Shown here: piece after piece, positions 21,426 through 29,096 of the stretch
Layout: every line of letters starts with the position of its first letter
How positions within the stretch are numbered: the stretch's first letter is position 1
From: UBA7683 sp964397855
GTDB lineage: Bacteria > Patescibacteriota > Saccharimonadia > Saccharimonadales > UBA7683
Direction of reading: 5' to 3'
Length of the DNA stretch: 29,147 nt
NCBI GenBank assembly: GCA_964397855.1
Contig: CAYNKQ010000015.1
Location: 1 to 29,147, forward strand
Translations under genes and position numbers: made by a program
The notes under the pieces: model-generated
What the model was told of the DNA's origin: nothing
Seen by the model: only the letters and a program-made list of their open reading frames with translations
The model's database searches: none

Positions 21426-22958
21426 CTAATCAGGCGGGCGTCCTCTAGCAACTAGAACTCTAACCTTTTCATAGTAACTTCTAATTTCTTGACGATATTC
21501 ATATAGTCCATAACCTGCTAGCCCAATAAGGAGCACTCCTACTATTTGTGGTTTATACATTAGTGGATTAAAGCGGGGTGCTACAACCGACTGCTCGAGT
21601 GATTCACCGCCAACCGTAGCACTCGCCTTTCTACAACGATTAGTCTCGGGGTTTCGTTCTTGGCCTTCCGCGCATGGCTTGAGCTCACTCTCGATGCTGC
21701 CTATTTTTCGGCACCTGTTAGTTTCTGGATTACGTTCTTGACCAGCGGCACACGGAACTAGACTTGCCGTAGCCGAAGTAATTTTTCTGCAACGATTAGT
21801 TGCAGGATTGCGCTCTTGGTCCGCCGCGCAGCTCGCAAGCTCGGCTGCGACAGATTCGAGTGCTTTACAACGATTAGTTTCTGGATTCCGATACTTTCCG
21901 GCCCCGCAGTCGGCTAGTATAGTACTCACACCTTCACCCAAGCCGCCATCTTCAGCTTCTGGATCAGTCTCGTTAGCGAATCCAGGGGTTGGTAGGTTGG
22001 AGACAACACCTACCAGTCCCCCTTCTGCGTAATTAACTACTTGCCTAGCAGAGGTTGCGGCGTAAGAATACAACCACTCCTGATTATCTGATCGCACCAA
22101 GACCACTGTTCCTGCGCTGTTTCTAATACTACCGCTCGGAAAGCTCGCGACATATCGCTGGCCTGGCTGCAAAATATAGCTTAGTAGGCTTTTTTCGGCT
22201 GCTTCATTGATCTTGAGTTTACAACGGCTAAGATCTGCTGCTCCGGTAGACGTATTAACTAGCTCGATGTATTCCTGAGAGTTGTAATTAGGCTGTGATG
22301 AGATTTCAGAGATTTCTATAAGACACTGAGCTGCTGGAGCAACTACACACTGACCTGTGACATCAATAATGTATCCCGGAGGTAAAGTACTATCAATTGC
22401 TGGCGTAAGCGGGCAGACGTCCGCACCTTGATCTCCGCTGTCATCACCAAGAGAGGTGCGGACGTTTAAGGCACCCTTCGTTATGGGACCGAGTTCCCAG
22501 CCTTCTGTAAAGAACGACCAGGATTTGTCTTTGGTTGTTGTTTTCCCATAGGTAACTTCTTCAAGGATGTTAAGGCTTGGTAGCTCAACCAGCTGGATGG
22601 TTTCTCCGTCATTCACTAAAGCGAAAGACGAAGTTGAAGCAATCGCAAGGTAGCTATATGGCGCGAGGACGCCAGTTAGGTTAAGAGATTTTGTTTTGCC
22701 TTTTGAACGAAGCCCATACTGGCTCAAGTCAACTGCCGTAGAACTAAGATTAACAATCTCTACAAATTCAAAGCCAGTCTCCGCCCCTCCTGGTACATTT
22801 GCATTAAGTGCATTTGGATAGATTTCAGTAATCTTGAGTGGGGCAATTATAGTTTCAGCCGCCCTAACCGGCGACGTCAGACAGCAAGAACTTATAATAA
22901 ACCCCGCTACTACAATGAGATTTATTATGAGTTTCTTTATGGTTTGCCCCTTTACCAT
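21426..22958 (-). CDS. Surface protein with two lamin-tail domains and Cys repeats
   Basis: A 510-residue protein: signal peptide (about 1-33), a lamin-tail domain (about 40-165, LKITEIYPNA...GFEFVEIVNLSSTAVDLSQYGLRS), a second one (about 212-330, CLIEISEIS...SQEYIELVNTSTGAADLSRCKLKI), four exact-period 26-residue repeats (351-442) built on CAAGQERNPETNRCRK, a membrane helix (about 471-487) and a basic cytoplasmic tail. Lamin-tail domains often sit in bacterial surface proteins or beside nucleases; no nuclease domain is present here. It is likely a membrane-anchored envelope protein. A TATCAT lies 7 nt before the ATG. Confidence 0.88.
   Translation of the reverse strand: MVKGQTIKKLIINLIVVAGFIISSCCLTSPVRAAETIIAPLKITEIYPNALNANVPGGAETGFEFVEIVNLSSTAVDLSQYGLRSKGKTKSLNLTGVLAPYSYLAIASTSSFALVNDGETIQLVELPSLNILEEVTYGKTTTKDKSWSFFTEGWELGPITKGALNVRTSLGDDSGDQGADVCPLTPAIDSTLPPGYIIDVTGQCVVAPAAQCLIEISEISSQPNYNSQEYIELVNTSTGAADLSRCKLKINEAAEKSLLSYILQPGQRYVASFPSGSIRNSAGTVVLVRSDNQEWLYSYAATSARQVVNYAEGGLVGVVSNLPTPGFANETDPEAEDGGLGEGVSTILADCGAGKYRNPETNRCKALESVAAELASCAADQERNPATNRCRKITSATASLVPCAAGQERNPETNRCRKIGSIESELKPCAEGQERNPETNRCRKASATVGGESLEQSVVAPRFNPLMYKPQIVGVLLIGLAGYGLYEYRQEIRSYYEKVRVLVARGRPPD
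21633..21908 (-). repeat. Four 78-bp in-frame tandem repeats
   Basis: Residues 351-442 of the lamin-tail protein. Each repeat is 26 residues with a Cys-x12-Cys unit (Cys pairs 351/364, 377/390, 403/416, 429/442) and consensus CAAGQERNPETNRCRK. The spacers differ in sequence but keep exactly the same length. Confidence 0.85.
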
Positions 22959-23100
22959 AAACCCAATGATAAAGATTAGTTATTAAATAGTCCTGAACTT
23001 TTCAATTTTGTTTACGTAATTTTGAAACTATAACTTCTATTTAATATTCTCACTGTAGTACGGGAGGGGCTTGTCAAATGAGCGAGGGAGCGGGCCTTTA
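22959..23100. other. AT-rich intergenic region
   Basis: 142 nt between the yebC stop and the lamin-tail start. It is AT-rich with a TTACGTAA palindrome and a TTGAAA about 50 nt before the ATG, but no clear -10 partner for it. No terminator for yebC was recognised. Confidence 0.3.
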
Positions 23101-23814
23101 CTACTCTGCTATATCAAAATTACTATGCACATTAGTAACATCATCAAGATCATCAAGTGCATCCATTACCTTCATGATTTTTCGGGCAACTTCCGCATCA
23201 GTAATTTCGATTGTATTGTTTGGAACATACTGCAGTTCAGCGTCCCTTACTTCAAGACCAGCTTCCTTCAGCGCATTACGCACCTTGGCAAGATCAGTTG
23301 CAACTGTGTAGACAATAATCTCACCGTCTTCTTCAATAGCGTCCTCGGCACCAGCATCGAGAATCTCGAGGAGCGCATCTTCACCACTAGCAACAACATG
23401 AATCACACCCTTGCGCGTAAATTGAAACGCAACACTACCAGGCTCTGCTATCGTTCCGCCATTTTTTGAAAGAGCGTGACGAACTTCAGGGAAGGTCCTG
23501 TTCTTGTTGTCAGTTGCGGCTTCAATAATTATTCCAGTTCCGCCTGGGCCGTAGCCTTCGTACACAACCTCGCTCAGCTGAGCAGCAGATTTATCGGCCA
23601 CGCGATCAATTGCTCTTTGGATATTATTGAGTGGCATATTAGCTGCCTTGGCACGTTCAACAGCTAAAGCAAGAGTCGAGTTGGTAGCAGGATCAGTTCC
23701 GCCTTTTGCGGCGAGTGCAATCTGGTTCCCAAGTTTTGTGAACACTGCGCCACGCTTAGCATCGGTTGCTTCTTTTGCTCGTTTGATAGTTGACCATTTG
23801 CTGTGCCCAGACAT
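23101..23814 (-). CDS. YebC/PmpR (TACO1) family protein
   Basis: A 237-residue protein of the YebC family. The N-terminal signature MSGHSKWSTIKRAKEATDAKRGAVFTKLGNQIALAAKGG is unmistakable, as are EGYGPGGTGIIIEAATDNKNRT and the acidic C-terminal YVPNNTIEITDAEVARKIMKVMDALDDLDDVTNVHSNFDI. Members have been described as transcription regulators and, more recently, as translation factors acting at proline-rich stretches. It begins 2 nt after the small membrane protein gene. YebC genes are often near ruv genes, as here. Confidence 0.97.
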   Translation of the reverse strand: MSGHSKWSTIKRAKEATDAKRGAVFTKLGNQIALAAKGGTDPATNSTLALAVERAKAANMPLNNIQRAIDRVADKSAAQLSEVVYEGYGPGGTGIIIEAATDNKNRTFPEVRHALSKNGGTIAEPGSVAFQFTRKGVIHVVASGEDALLEILDAGAEDAIEEDGEIIVYTVATDLAKVRNALKEAGLEVRDAELQYVPNNTIEITDAEVARKIMKVMDALDDLDDVTNVHSNFDIAE

Positions 23815-23816
23815 TG

Positions 23817-24050
23817 TTATGCTCCTTTTTGATTAAGGTAATACTTCATTAAATTAAAAGACGTCAATGGAATAAAGATGGATACGAAACTCATTCCGAA
23901 GCTCATTAAGAGGTACTGAATACTCAGTGAACCTCCAGAAAGTCCTCTTATGTAGTACAACTGTATTGCAATTGATACAGTTAAACCAAATATACTGCAC
24001 ACCAATGTGGCGAGTACTGTTTCCGCAAAAACTGGTAGAATCTTTTTCAT
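23817..24050 (-). CDS. Small two-helix membrane protein
   Basis: A 77-residue protein with two membrane helices (about 9-31 and 43-68). It has no recognised family. It is encoded between comEC and yebC, with its own perfect extended -10 that overlaps the comEC stop codon. It may assist ComEC or be an independent envelope protein. Confidence 0.65.
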   Translation of the reverse strand: MKKILPVFAETVLATLVCSIFGLTVSIAIQLYYIRGLSGGSLSIQYLLMSFGMSFVSIFIPLTSFNLMKYYLNQKGA

Positions 24051-24060
24051 GACTACTGTT

Positions 24061-24069
24061 ATTATACCA
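24061..24069 (-). promoter_or_regulatory. Extended -10 overlapping the comEC stop
   Basis: TGG-TATAAT on the minus strand, a perfect extended -10, 10 nt before the ATG at 24050. The TAA stop of comEC lies inside the TATAAT. Confidence 0.55.
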
Positions 24070-25519
24070 GATCAGCATCAACTAGACCACGCTCTCTTGC
24101 CGCTAAGCCTTCGGCTCTTCGGGTCAGTATTACAATAAGCGTGAGTATTATGAGGAAGAAAATAGCCATACCGTAGGCCGACAGCTGCCCTTCGAGTCGT
24201 GCGCCAGGCACCACACTCAATTTTTGTATAAACCAAATCTGGAGCACTAGAATTGCGCTAGGTGCGGCACCAATTAACGAGGCCGCCGCCGGGGCAACCA
24301 AGCCAACGATTCCTGTTATAAATACAAGAAACATGACAACTGGAATAAACGGCAAGACCACCACATTAGCCAGTGGTGCTATAAGTGAAACTCCACCAAA
24401 TAAATACAGAGTGTAGGGCACTGTACAGATCTGTGCGCACAATGTTTCAGCGAGTATCTGTAGAATTCCATTGAGCGGTCGTTTACTAAATAGCCACCCA
24501 GTAACTAGTGGGGCTACGATCAAAACACCACCGAACGCTAAAAACGACAGGTACCAACCTGGATCTCCCCACACATACAGTGGATTAAAGAATGCGGTCA
24601 ACGCTCCGCTGATAAGCAGCAGGAGCAGCGGCTGTATGACACGACCAAAATACCAAGCCACTAAGCTAAAAGCGCAGACTACCGCCGCTCGAACTATAGG
24701 CGCACTTCCCCCAGTGACAATCAGGAATCCGGCCACAAGTAATCCCGCAAAAACCACGGACTGGTACGCAGACCGTTTACCAACAAGTCTACGAACAGCC
24801 TGTACAATAATTGTAAGATTATACCCGCTCACCGCCACTATATGCGTTAACCCAACCACAGAAAGTTGATCTTCAAGTTCTTTCGGAATATCAACGCTTG
24901 CCCCAACCAAATAGCCCAACCCCAGACTAGCCTGTGGCTCCGGTAAGGCAAGCGTGATGGCTGCAAAAAAACGCATACGGACTTTTTCTATGAAACTATT
25001 GTTCTTTGTGAGTATTCTTATGTTCGCACTCCCAACTACACCTTGCCGCGTGGTGCCTTTGCTAGCTCTTAGCTTACCGGATACTAGCACTTTGTCGCCT
25101 CTCGTAATTTGTACTTTCTCACGAGTAGTTACCCGTATACGACCGACTAATTCGTGTGCCCCTAGACGAATCGACCCTATGTTAAATTGAGTTTGGTTGT
25201 TTGATTCTTCAAGTGCTGGATCATCAGTTACAATACCGTACACAGCAATATACCGACCATACAGATTGTCATAAGTGCTCAGCTTTTCATGTATTGCTTG
25301 ACCACGCCAGATTCCAAAAAATAGACCCATCAAGATGACCGCTACAATAGCTCCGTACCGCCTTTTTAATAACAACGGAGTCAGGCACAGTACAAAGGGT
25401 AGCCAGTAGTATTGAACGTTGGCTCCGTAGTGTGCAAAGAACAGGCCAACCAGCAGCGCGGTTAATCCAGTAGAAATTATTGTTGTTCGTCGAACAGCAC
25501 GGGTTTGAAAAATGTGCAT
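24062..25519 (-). CDS. comEC: ComEC/Rec2 DNA-uptake channel, channel domain only
   Basis: A 485-residue polytopic membrane protein that carries single-stranded DNA into the cytoplasm in natural transformation. It has N-terminal membrane helices, an OB-like DUF4131 region (about 85-175, GIVTDDPALEE...GDKVLVSGKLR) and the Competence domain with ALPEPQASLGLGYLVGASVDIP, LSVVGLTHIVAVSGYNLTII and SAPIVRAAVVCAFSLVAWYFGR. The C-terminal metallo-beta-lactamase nuclease domain of full ComEC (often over 700 residues) is absent. The ATG lies 6 nt after a TATTAT. Confidence 0.95.
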   Translation of the reverse strand: MHIFQTRAVRRTTIISTGLTALLVGLFFAHYGANVQYYWLPFVLCLTPLLLKRRYGAIVAVILMGLFFGIWRGQAIHEKLSTYDNLYGRYIAVYGIVTDDPALEESNNQTQFNIGSIRLGAHELVGRIRVTTREKVQITRGDKVLVSGKLRASKGTTRQGVVGSANIRILTKNNSFIEKVRMRFFAAITLALPEPQASLGLGYLVGASVDIPKELEDQLSVVGLTHIVAVSGYNLTIIVQAVRRLVGKRSAYQSVVFAGLLVAGFLIVTGGSAPIVRAAVVCAFSLVAWYFGRVIQPLLLLLISGALTAFFNPLYVWGDPGWYLSFLAFGGVLIVAPLVTGWLFSKRPLNGILQILAETLCAQICTVPYTLYLFGGVSLIAPLANVVVLPFIPVVMFLVFITGIVGLVAPAAASLIGAAPSAILVLQIWFIQKLSVVPGARLEGQLSAYGMAIFFLIILTLIVILTRRAEGLAARERGLVDADLV

Positions 25520-25707
25520 ACCACCATAATAGAAAAAGAATATTATCTAAAGATTAAACTTTATAAAATAAACTGATGGTGCATCCTGACGTTTCCTGGC
25601 TACAAGAATAAATTCCGCTAAGCGCAAGTTACAATCAAAATGAGAATAGATGCTGCGTGCCAGTAAGTACCCCACAATAAGTATAGGGACGAAGGCTGTT
25701 GACTAGA
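25520..25707. other. Intergenic region between comEC and the broken surface gene
   Basis: 188 nt, AT-rich near comEC. It holds the comEC -10 at 25526-25531. No gene, terminator hairpin with a T tract, or repeat was recognised. Confidence 0.4.
25526..25531 (-). promoter_or_regulatory. -10 box with predicted leaderless start for comEC
   Basis: TATTAT, then 6 nt (GGTGGT), then the ATG on the minus strand. The predicted start is the A of the ATG. Confidence 0.4.
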
Positions 25708-27212
25708 TTAGACCGTTGCTCTTCTTGCGATAATCAAGTAGAACACTGAAACCAGTAAAAGTATGCCCCCTGTTACAACAAGTAGGATCTGCGAGCCCCC
25801 TGTCTGAGCCAGGTTGGTTTGGTTTGAGTCATTCGCAGCACGACTGAATGGAGATTCATAAGCTCCCGAATCATAGGCTGCACCCTGCGGGCGCACTGCT
25901 AGCCTAGCATCAACAGCTAAGCCAGGGGCGACAACACCAGCGTCAATGGCGGGTGAACCTTCAAGCAGGGCTATAGTAGGAATGTGGCCACCATTGTCCG
26001 AAAGGGACCCGAGCGTTGAAGCAAGGTTACCCAGATTGTGTTGATCGGTAGGTTCAGTAAAGTAGGGAGTACACGAGGCGTCATCGGAGAGGTTGCCCCC
26101 AGACGAGGAAATAGTTCCTGTGCCAATGCCCGCACCTCCAGTCAAAGCACTTATATCAACAACGCCACAGCTGGCGGACGAGCCCGTCCCCCGCGATATC
26201 AGAACATTGCGGGCGTTTAGTTCCTAACGGGCTGTATCATTCACATTCTCAGCCCCTGCCGCAGCAGCTAATAGCGGGATTGTGATCGGCACTCCTGTTG
26301 AAGTTATAATGTTGTCGATTGTGGCGTTTGTAACGTTAAGTACGGGCACAATATCTAAATTATTCAGATTCACTACAGTAATACCCATCGCCATGCTAGT
26401 AGCAGAAGTAATGTCCTGAAGCGTAATATTGGATATATCGCCAGTGAACTGAGAACTCCCATTCACATTACCGGTCATTGAACCAAAGAGAGCAGTCTGC
26501 ACAGCTCCAGTGTTGCTAATGCGAGCAATAGTTATACGCGTAGCCTGAGTGTTCATATCTGCCTGACCGCTCGTTCCAGCCACGAGTGCCTGTGCATGAT
26601 GGCGCTGGCATCAACATCAAAATCATGTATGTATATATCCGATAGGTCTACATTGGTTGCGTAAGACGTATCATTATTAATACCCAAGACAAGCAGGTAG
26701 CCTGTTGGAGTGACAACATTACTTCCATCAACTTCAACCTGCGAAACTGTCGTCTTTTCAGGATCTGATATACGTATACCTGTGGTACTGAACGCCTTAA
26801 TAGTAAGGCTTGTAAGGGTAAAATCTCCCGAATCAAGATCTACACTCAGGACTTCCCAGGCACCATCTCCGTCAATAACTGTCTTGCCCATACCTTGACC
26901 TTTAATGGTGACTGGTTCTGTAATCTGTGGCAAGTCCGCTACCAGAACAATAGCACCCGTAGGCAGAGTAATAGTATCGTCACTACCCGTGCCGGCCGCA
27001 CAATCACCACCCAGCCCACCGTCCGTGGTATCGGAGCCTGCATTGACGTTGTTGATGGCTTCACGAAGTGTACAGCTACCGTCGTCTTGGTTGGTGGTGT
27101 CTGCGGTTGAGTTAACAGTAAGACTGGCGGCATGGACTGAAGGAGCTTTGACAAGAGCAAAGCCGCCAAGCATGAGAGCCGAGATGGCCAGTAGTTTTAG
27201 TGTTTGTTTCAT
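25708..27212 (-). pseudogene. Broken choice-of-anchor Q surface protein
   Basis: A decayed paralogue of the gene at 27415-28929. The first part (26553-27212) has a signal peptide (ending VHA), CTLREAINNVNAGSD and DLPQITEPVTIKGQGMGK. A net one-base loss near 26589-26600 shifts the frame after YIHDFDVDA. The matching sequence continues in the next frame (ALVAGTSGQADMNTQ...), then meets an in-frame TAG (26224-26226) where the paralogue has Ser. It resumes as ELNARNVLISRG... to SPAIDAG, DSGAYE and the tail LAQTGG + hydrophobic helix + ARR. Promoter and ribosome site (AAGGAG) are intact, so decay looks recent. Sequencing error is an alternative explanation for either lesion. Confidence 0.82.
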
Positions 27213-27268
27213 TGGACTCCTTGAGATACTTTTATATATTTACAGGAGTTGTTGTGGTTATGCTTTTA

Positions 27269-27298
27269 ATTGTACCTTGACCGTGCAGAGCTTGGCAA
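27269..27298 (-). promoter_or_regulatory. Promoter of the broken surface gene
   Basis: TTGCCA (27293-27298), an 18-bp spacer and TACAAT (27269-27274). The same -35 and a shared CATAACCA just downstream of the -10 occur upstream of the intact paralogue, supporting both promoter calls. Confidence 0.6.
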
Positions 27299-27350
27299 GG
27301 TTTCTAGGACTTTCTTTACTGCTAAGTCTATCTTTTAAGCGAAAGGCTAG

Positions 27351-27387
27351 AAAAAGCTTGTGTTTCCCTGCAATTCGCGGAGAAACA
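27351..27387 (-). terminator. Possible terminator after the intact surface gene
   Basis: On the minus strand TGTTTC-T-CC pairs with GGGAAACA (8 bp, one bulge), with CAAGCTTTTTC after it. The stem is A/T-rich and the T tract is delayed by 5 nt, so it is weak. Confidence 0.35.
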
Positions 27388-27414
27388 TAAAACCTTTTTG
27401 AGTCTTAGTATTCT

Positions 27415-28929
27415 CTAGCCACGATTGGCTAAACGCTTCTGGGCCAGCAGTAGTCCGCCACTAGCTAAAATAGTTGTGGCGATGAGTAAGTACGTCTGTA
27501 CACTTTGCCCGGTGTTTGCAAGAGCGCTTAATGAACCAGAGGCACCCTCAGCTTCGTATGCACCCGAGTCAAACGCTGTACCTTGCGGCCGGGATGTTAG
27601 TCGAGCATCAGTAGTAAAGCCAGAAACAGTGACACCAGCATCAATAGCAGGAGAACCAGCCAACAGTGGGATGGTTGGGATATGTCCGCCATTGTTACTA
27701 AGTGCACCAAGAGTTGAGGATAGAGTACCTACGTTATTTTGGTCGGAGCCAGTGACCGTGAAGTAGTCTTCACAGGTGGTGTCATCGCTAAGATTACCAC
27801 CATGACTAGTGATAGATCCCGTACCGGTACCAGCACCACCGATGAGCATACTGATATCTAGGACTCCACAGTTAGCAGATGAGCCTGCGAGCGACGAACG
27901 AGATACCATAACATTGGTTACATTGAGTTGCGAATGTGCTACATCCCCGCTGTACTGAGCTGCCGCTGTTACTGCGATGGCGGGGATAGTCGCAGGGAGA
28001 CCGCTTGCAGATTCAACCTTATCAACAGTAGCGTTTGCAAGGTTTAATACCGGGATTACACCTATAGCGCTAACATTGGCTACTCCGACCCCTATTGCAA
28101 GCAACGTCGCGGAACGGATATCCTGGACTGTAATATTAGATACGTTGGCAGTGAATGGAGCATTGCCATTAACTGGACCTAGGCCGAGCGACCCAAAAAC
28201 AGCTGCTTGTGTCATGCCCCTGTTATAAATGTGAGCTATAGTTGCACGATCTACAAAGACATTCATCTCCGATTGATTGGAGGAGCCCACTAGGAATATC
28301 TGGGCAAGGTCAACGTCAAGGTCAAAGTCGTGTATATAGATGTCGGATAGATTTACAGTATTTTCGTATGCGGTATCAGCGTAAACCCCCAGTCCAACCA
28401 GGTTGCTATACATCGAGTTGTCGACAGCACCAGTGCCATCGACTTCAACTTGAGAAATAGAGGTTATCTCTGCATCTTGCACTTTTAGTCCCGTAGAAGA
28501 AAAGGCCTTTATTGTAACACCTGTGAGCTGGAAGTTTCCTGAAGAAAGGTCTACGGTAATGGCCCGCCACTGGCCATCTCCATCAATAATGCTCTTCCCC
28601 ATCCCCTGCCCCTCTATAGTTACGGGCTCCGTAATTTGAGGTAAGTCTGCTATAAGCGTAATGGTACCGTAAGGGGAACCTGGAAGTTCGATCGTGTCAT
28701 CAGTACCAAAGGGGTTGGCGTTAGAGCTGGTACATTCAGGATAGGATGAGTTATTACCGTCGTTGATACTGATAATGGCCTCAGAAAGAGAGCAGCCTGT
28801 GTTAGCTGATGTTTCATCGTAGCCATGTATAACAGGAATGGTAGCAGCATGGGCATCTGGTGCCTTAAAAAATATGACAGCGCCAACTGCCAATACTAAC
28901 AGAATAAATAATTTCAGTGTTTGTTTCAT
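27415..28929 (-). CDS. Choice-of-anchor Q surface protein, intact copy
   Basis: A 504-residue exported protein: signal peptide (about 1-28, ending AHA), the N-terminal CSLSEAIISINDGN block typical of choice-of-anchor Q proteins, a right-handed beta-helix body rich in Val/Ile/Thr/Asn, then GSPAIDAG, DARLTSRPQGTAFDSGAYE (the family's C-terminal signature) and LANTG (470-474) + hydrophobic helix + basic end. Likely a host-contact or envelope adhesin held by a sortase-like system. The start at 28929 has AAAGGAG 6 nt upstream; an in-frame start 7 codons earlier is less likely. The promoter contains a G10 run. Confidence 0.88.
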   Translation of the reverse strand: MKQTLKLFILLVLAVGAVIFFKAPDAHAATIPVIHGYDETSANTGCSLSEAIISINDGNNSSYPECTSSNANPFGTDDTIELPGSPYGTITLIADLPQITEPVTIEGQGMGKSIIDGDGQWRAITVDLSSGNFQLTGVTIKAFSSTGLKVQDAEITSISQVEVDGTGAVDNSMYSNLVGLGVYADTAYENTVNLSDIYIHDFDLDVDLAQIFLVGSSNQSEMNVFVDRATIAHIYNRGMTQAAVFGSLGLGPVNGNAPFTANVSNITVQDIRSATLLAIGVGVANVSAIGVIPVLNLANATVDKVESASGLPATIPAIAVTAAAQYSGDVAHSQLNVTNVMVSRSSLAGSSANCGVLDISMLIGGAGTGTGSITSHGGNLSDDTTCEDYFTVTGSDQNNVGTLSSTLGALSNNGGHIPTIPLLAGSPAIDAGVTVSGFTTDARLTSRPQGTAFDSGAYEAEGASGSLSALANTGQSVQTYLLIATTILASGGLLLAQKRLANRG

Positions 28930-28977
28930 AGTTCTCCTTTTATACGTCACCTGGTACTACTTATGGTTATGTCAATA

Positions 28978-29004
28978 ATAATACCCCCCCCCCGATTTTG
29001 GCAA
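28978..29004 (-). promoter_or_regulatory. Promoter with G10 tract in the spacer
   Basis: Minus strand: TTGCCA (28999-29004), AAATC, ten G (28984-28993) and TATTAT (28978-28983), a 15-bp spacer. An overlapping second TATTAT (28975-28980) gives 18 bp, the same as in the paralogue. Slippage in the G run would change the spacer and so promoter strength. Confidence 0.6.
28984..28993. repeat. Homopolymer C10/G10
   Basis: Ten C in a row on the plus strand (G on the minus), the longest G/C homopolymer noticed in the window, placed between the -35 and -10 of a surface-protein gene. Confidence 0.9.
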
Positions 29005-29066
29005 GTAAGAAAAGTAGATCTAGCAATATAACCTCTATGCAATCATTAATGAAAAAATTAGCCATG

Positions 29067-29088
29067 AAAAAACCATCCCGAAGGATGG
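29067..29088 (-). terminator. Intrinsic terminator of tRNA-Lys
   Basis: On the minus strand CCATCC, loop TTCG, GGATGG, then TTTTTT: a 6-bp stem with a stable UUCG-type tetraloop and six U. A longer imperfect outer stem (CCATGAAAA / TTTTCATGG) extends it to the tRNA CCA end. Confidence 0.85.
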
Positions 29089-29096
29089 ACTTTTCA

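Noticed and set aside
237..25519. UGA recoded to glycine, as in Absconditabacteria and Gracilibacteria
   Set aside because: Several genes end in TGA and no conserved gene here contains an in-frame TGA, so the standard code fits.
26224..26600. Programmed frameshift or stop-codon readthrough in the broken surface gene
   Set aside because: No slippery run or stimulatory structure is visible at the frameshift, and an isolated TAG plus a frameshift fits ordinary decay better. The paralogue needs neither.
28953..28975. TTGACA (28970-28975) as the -35 of the intact surface gene
   Set aside because: No acceptable -10 lies 15-19 bp downstream on the minus strand; the TTGCCA/TATTAT pair upstream is better and is shared with the paralogue.
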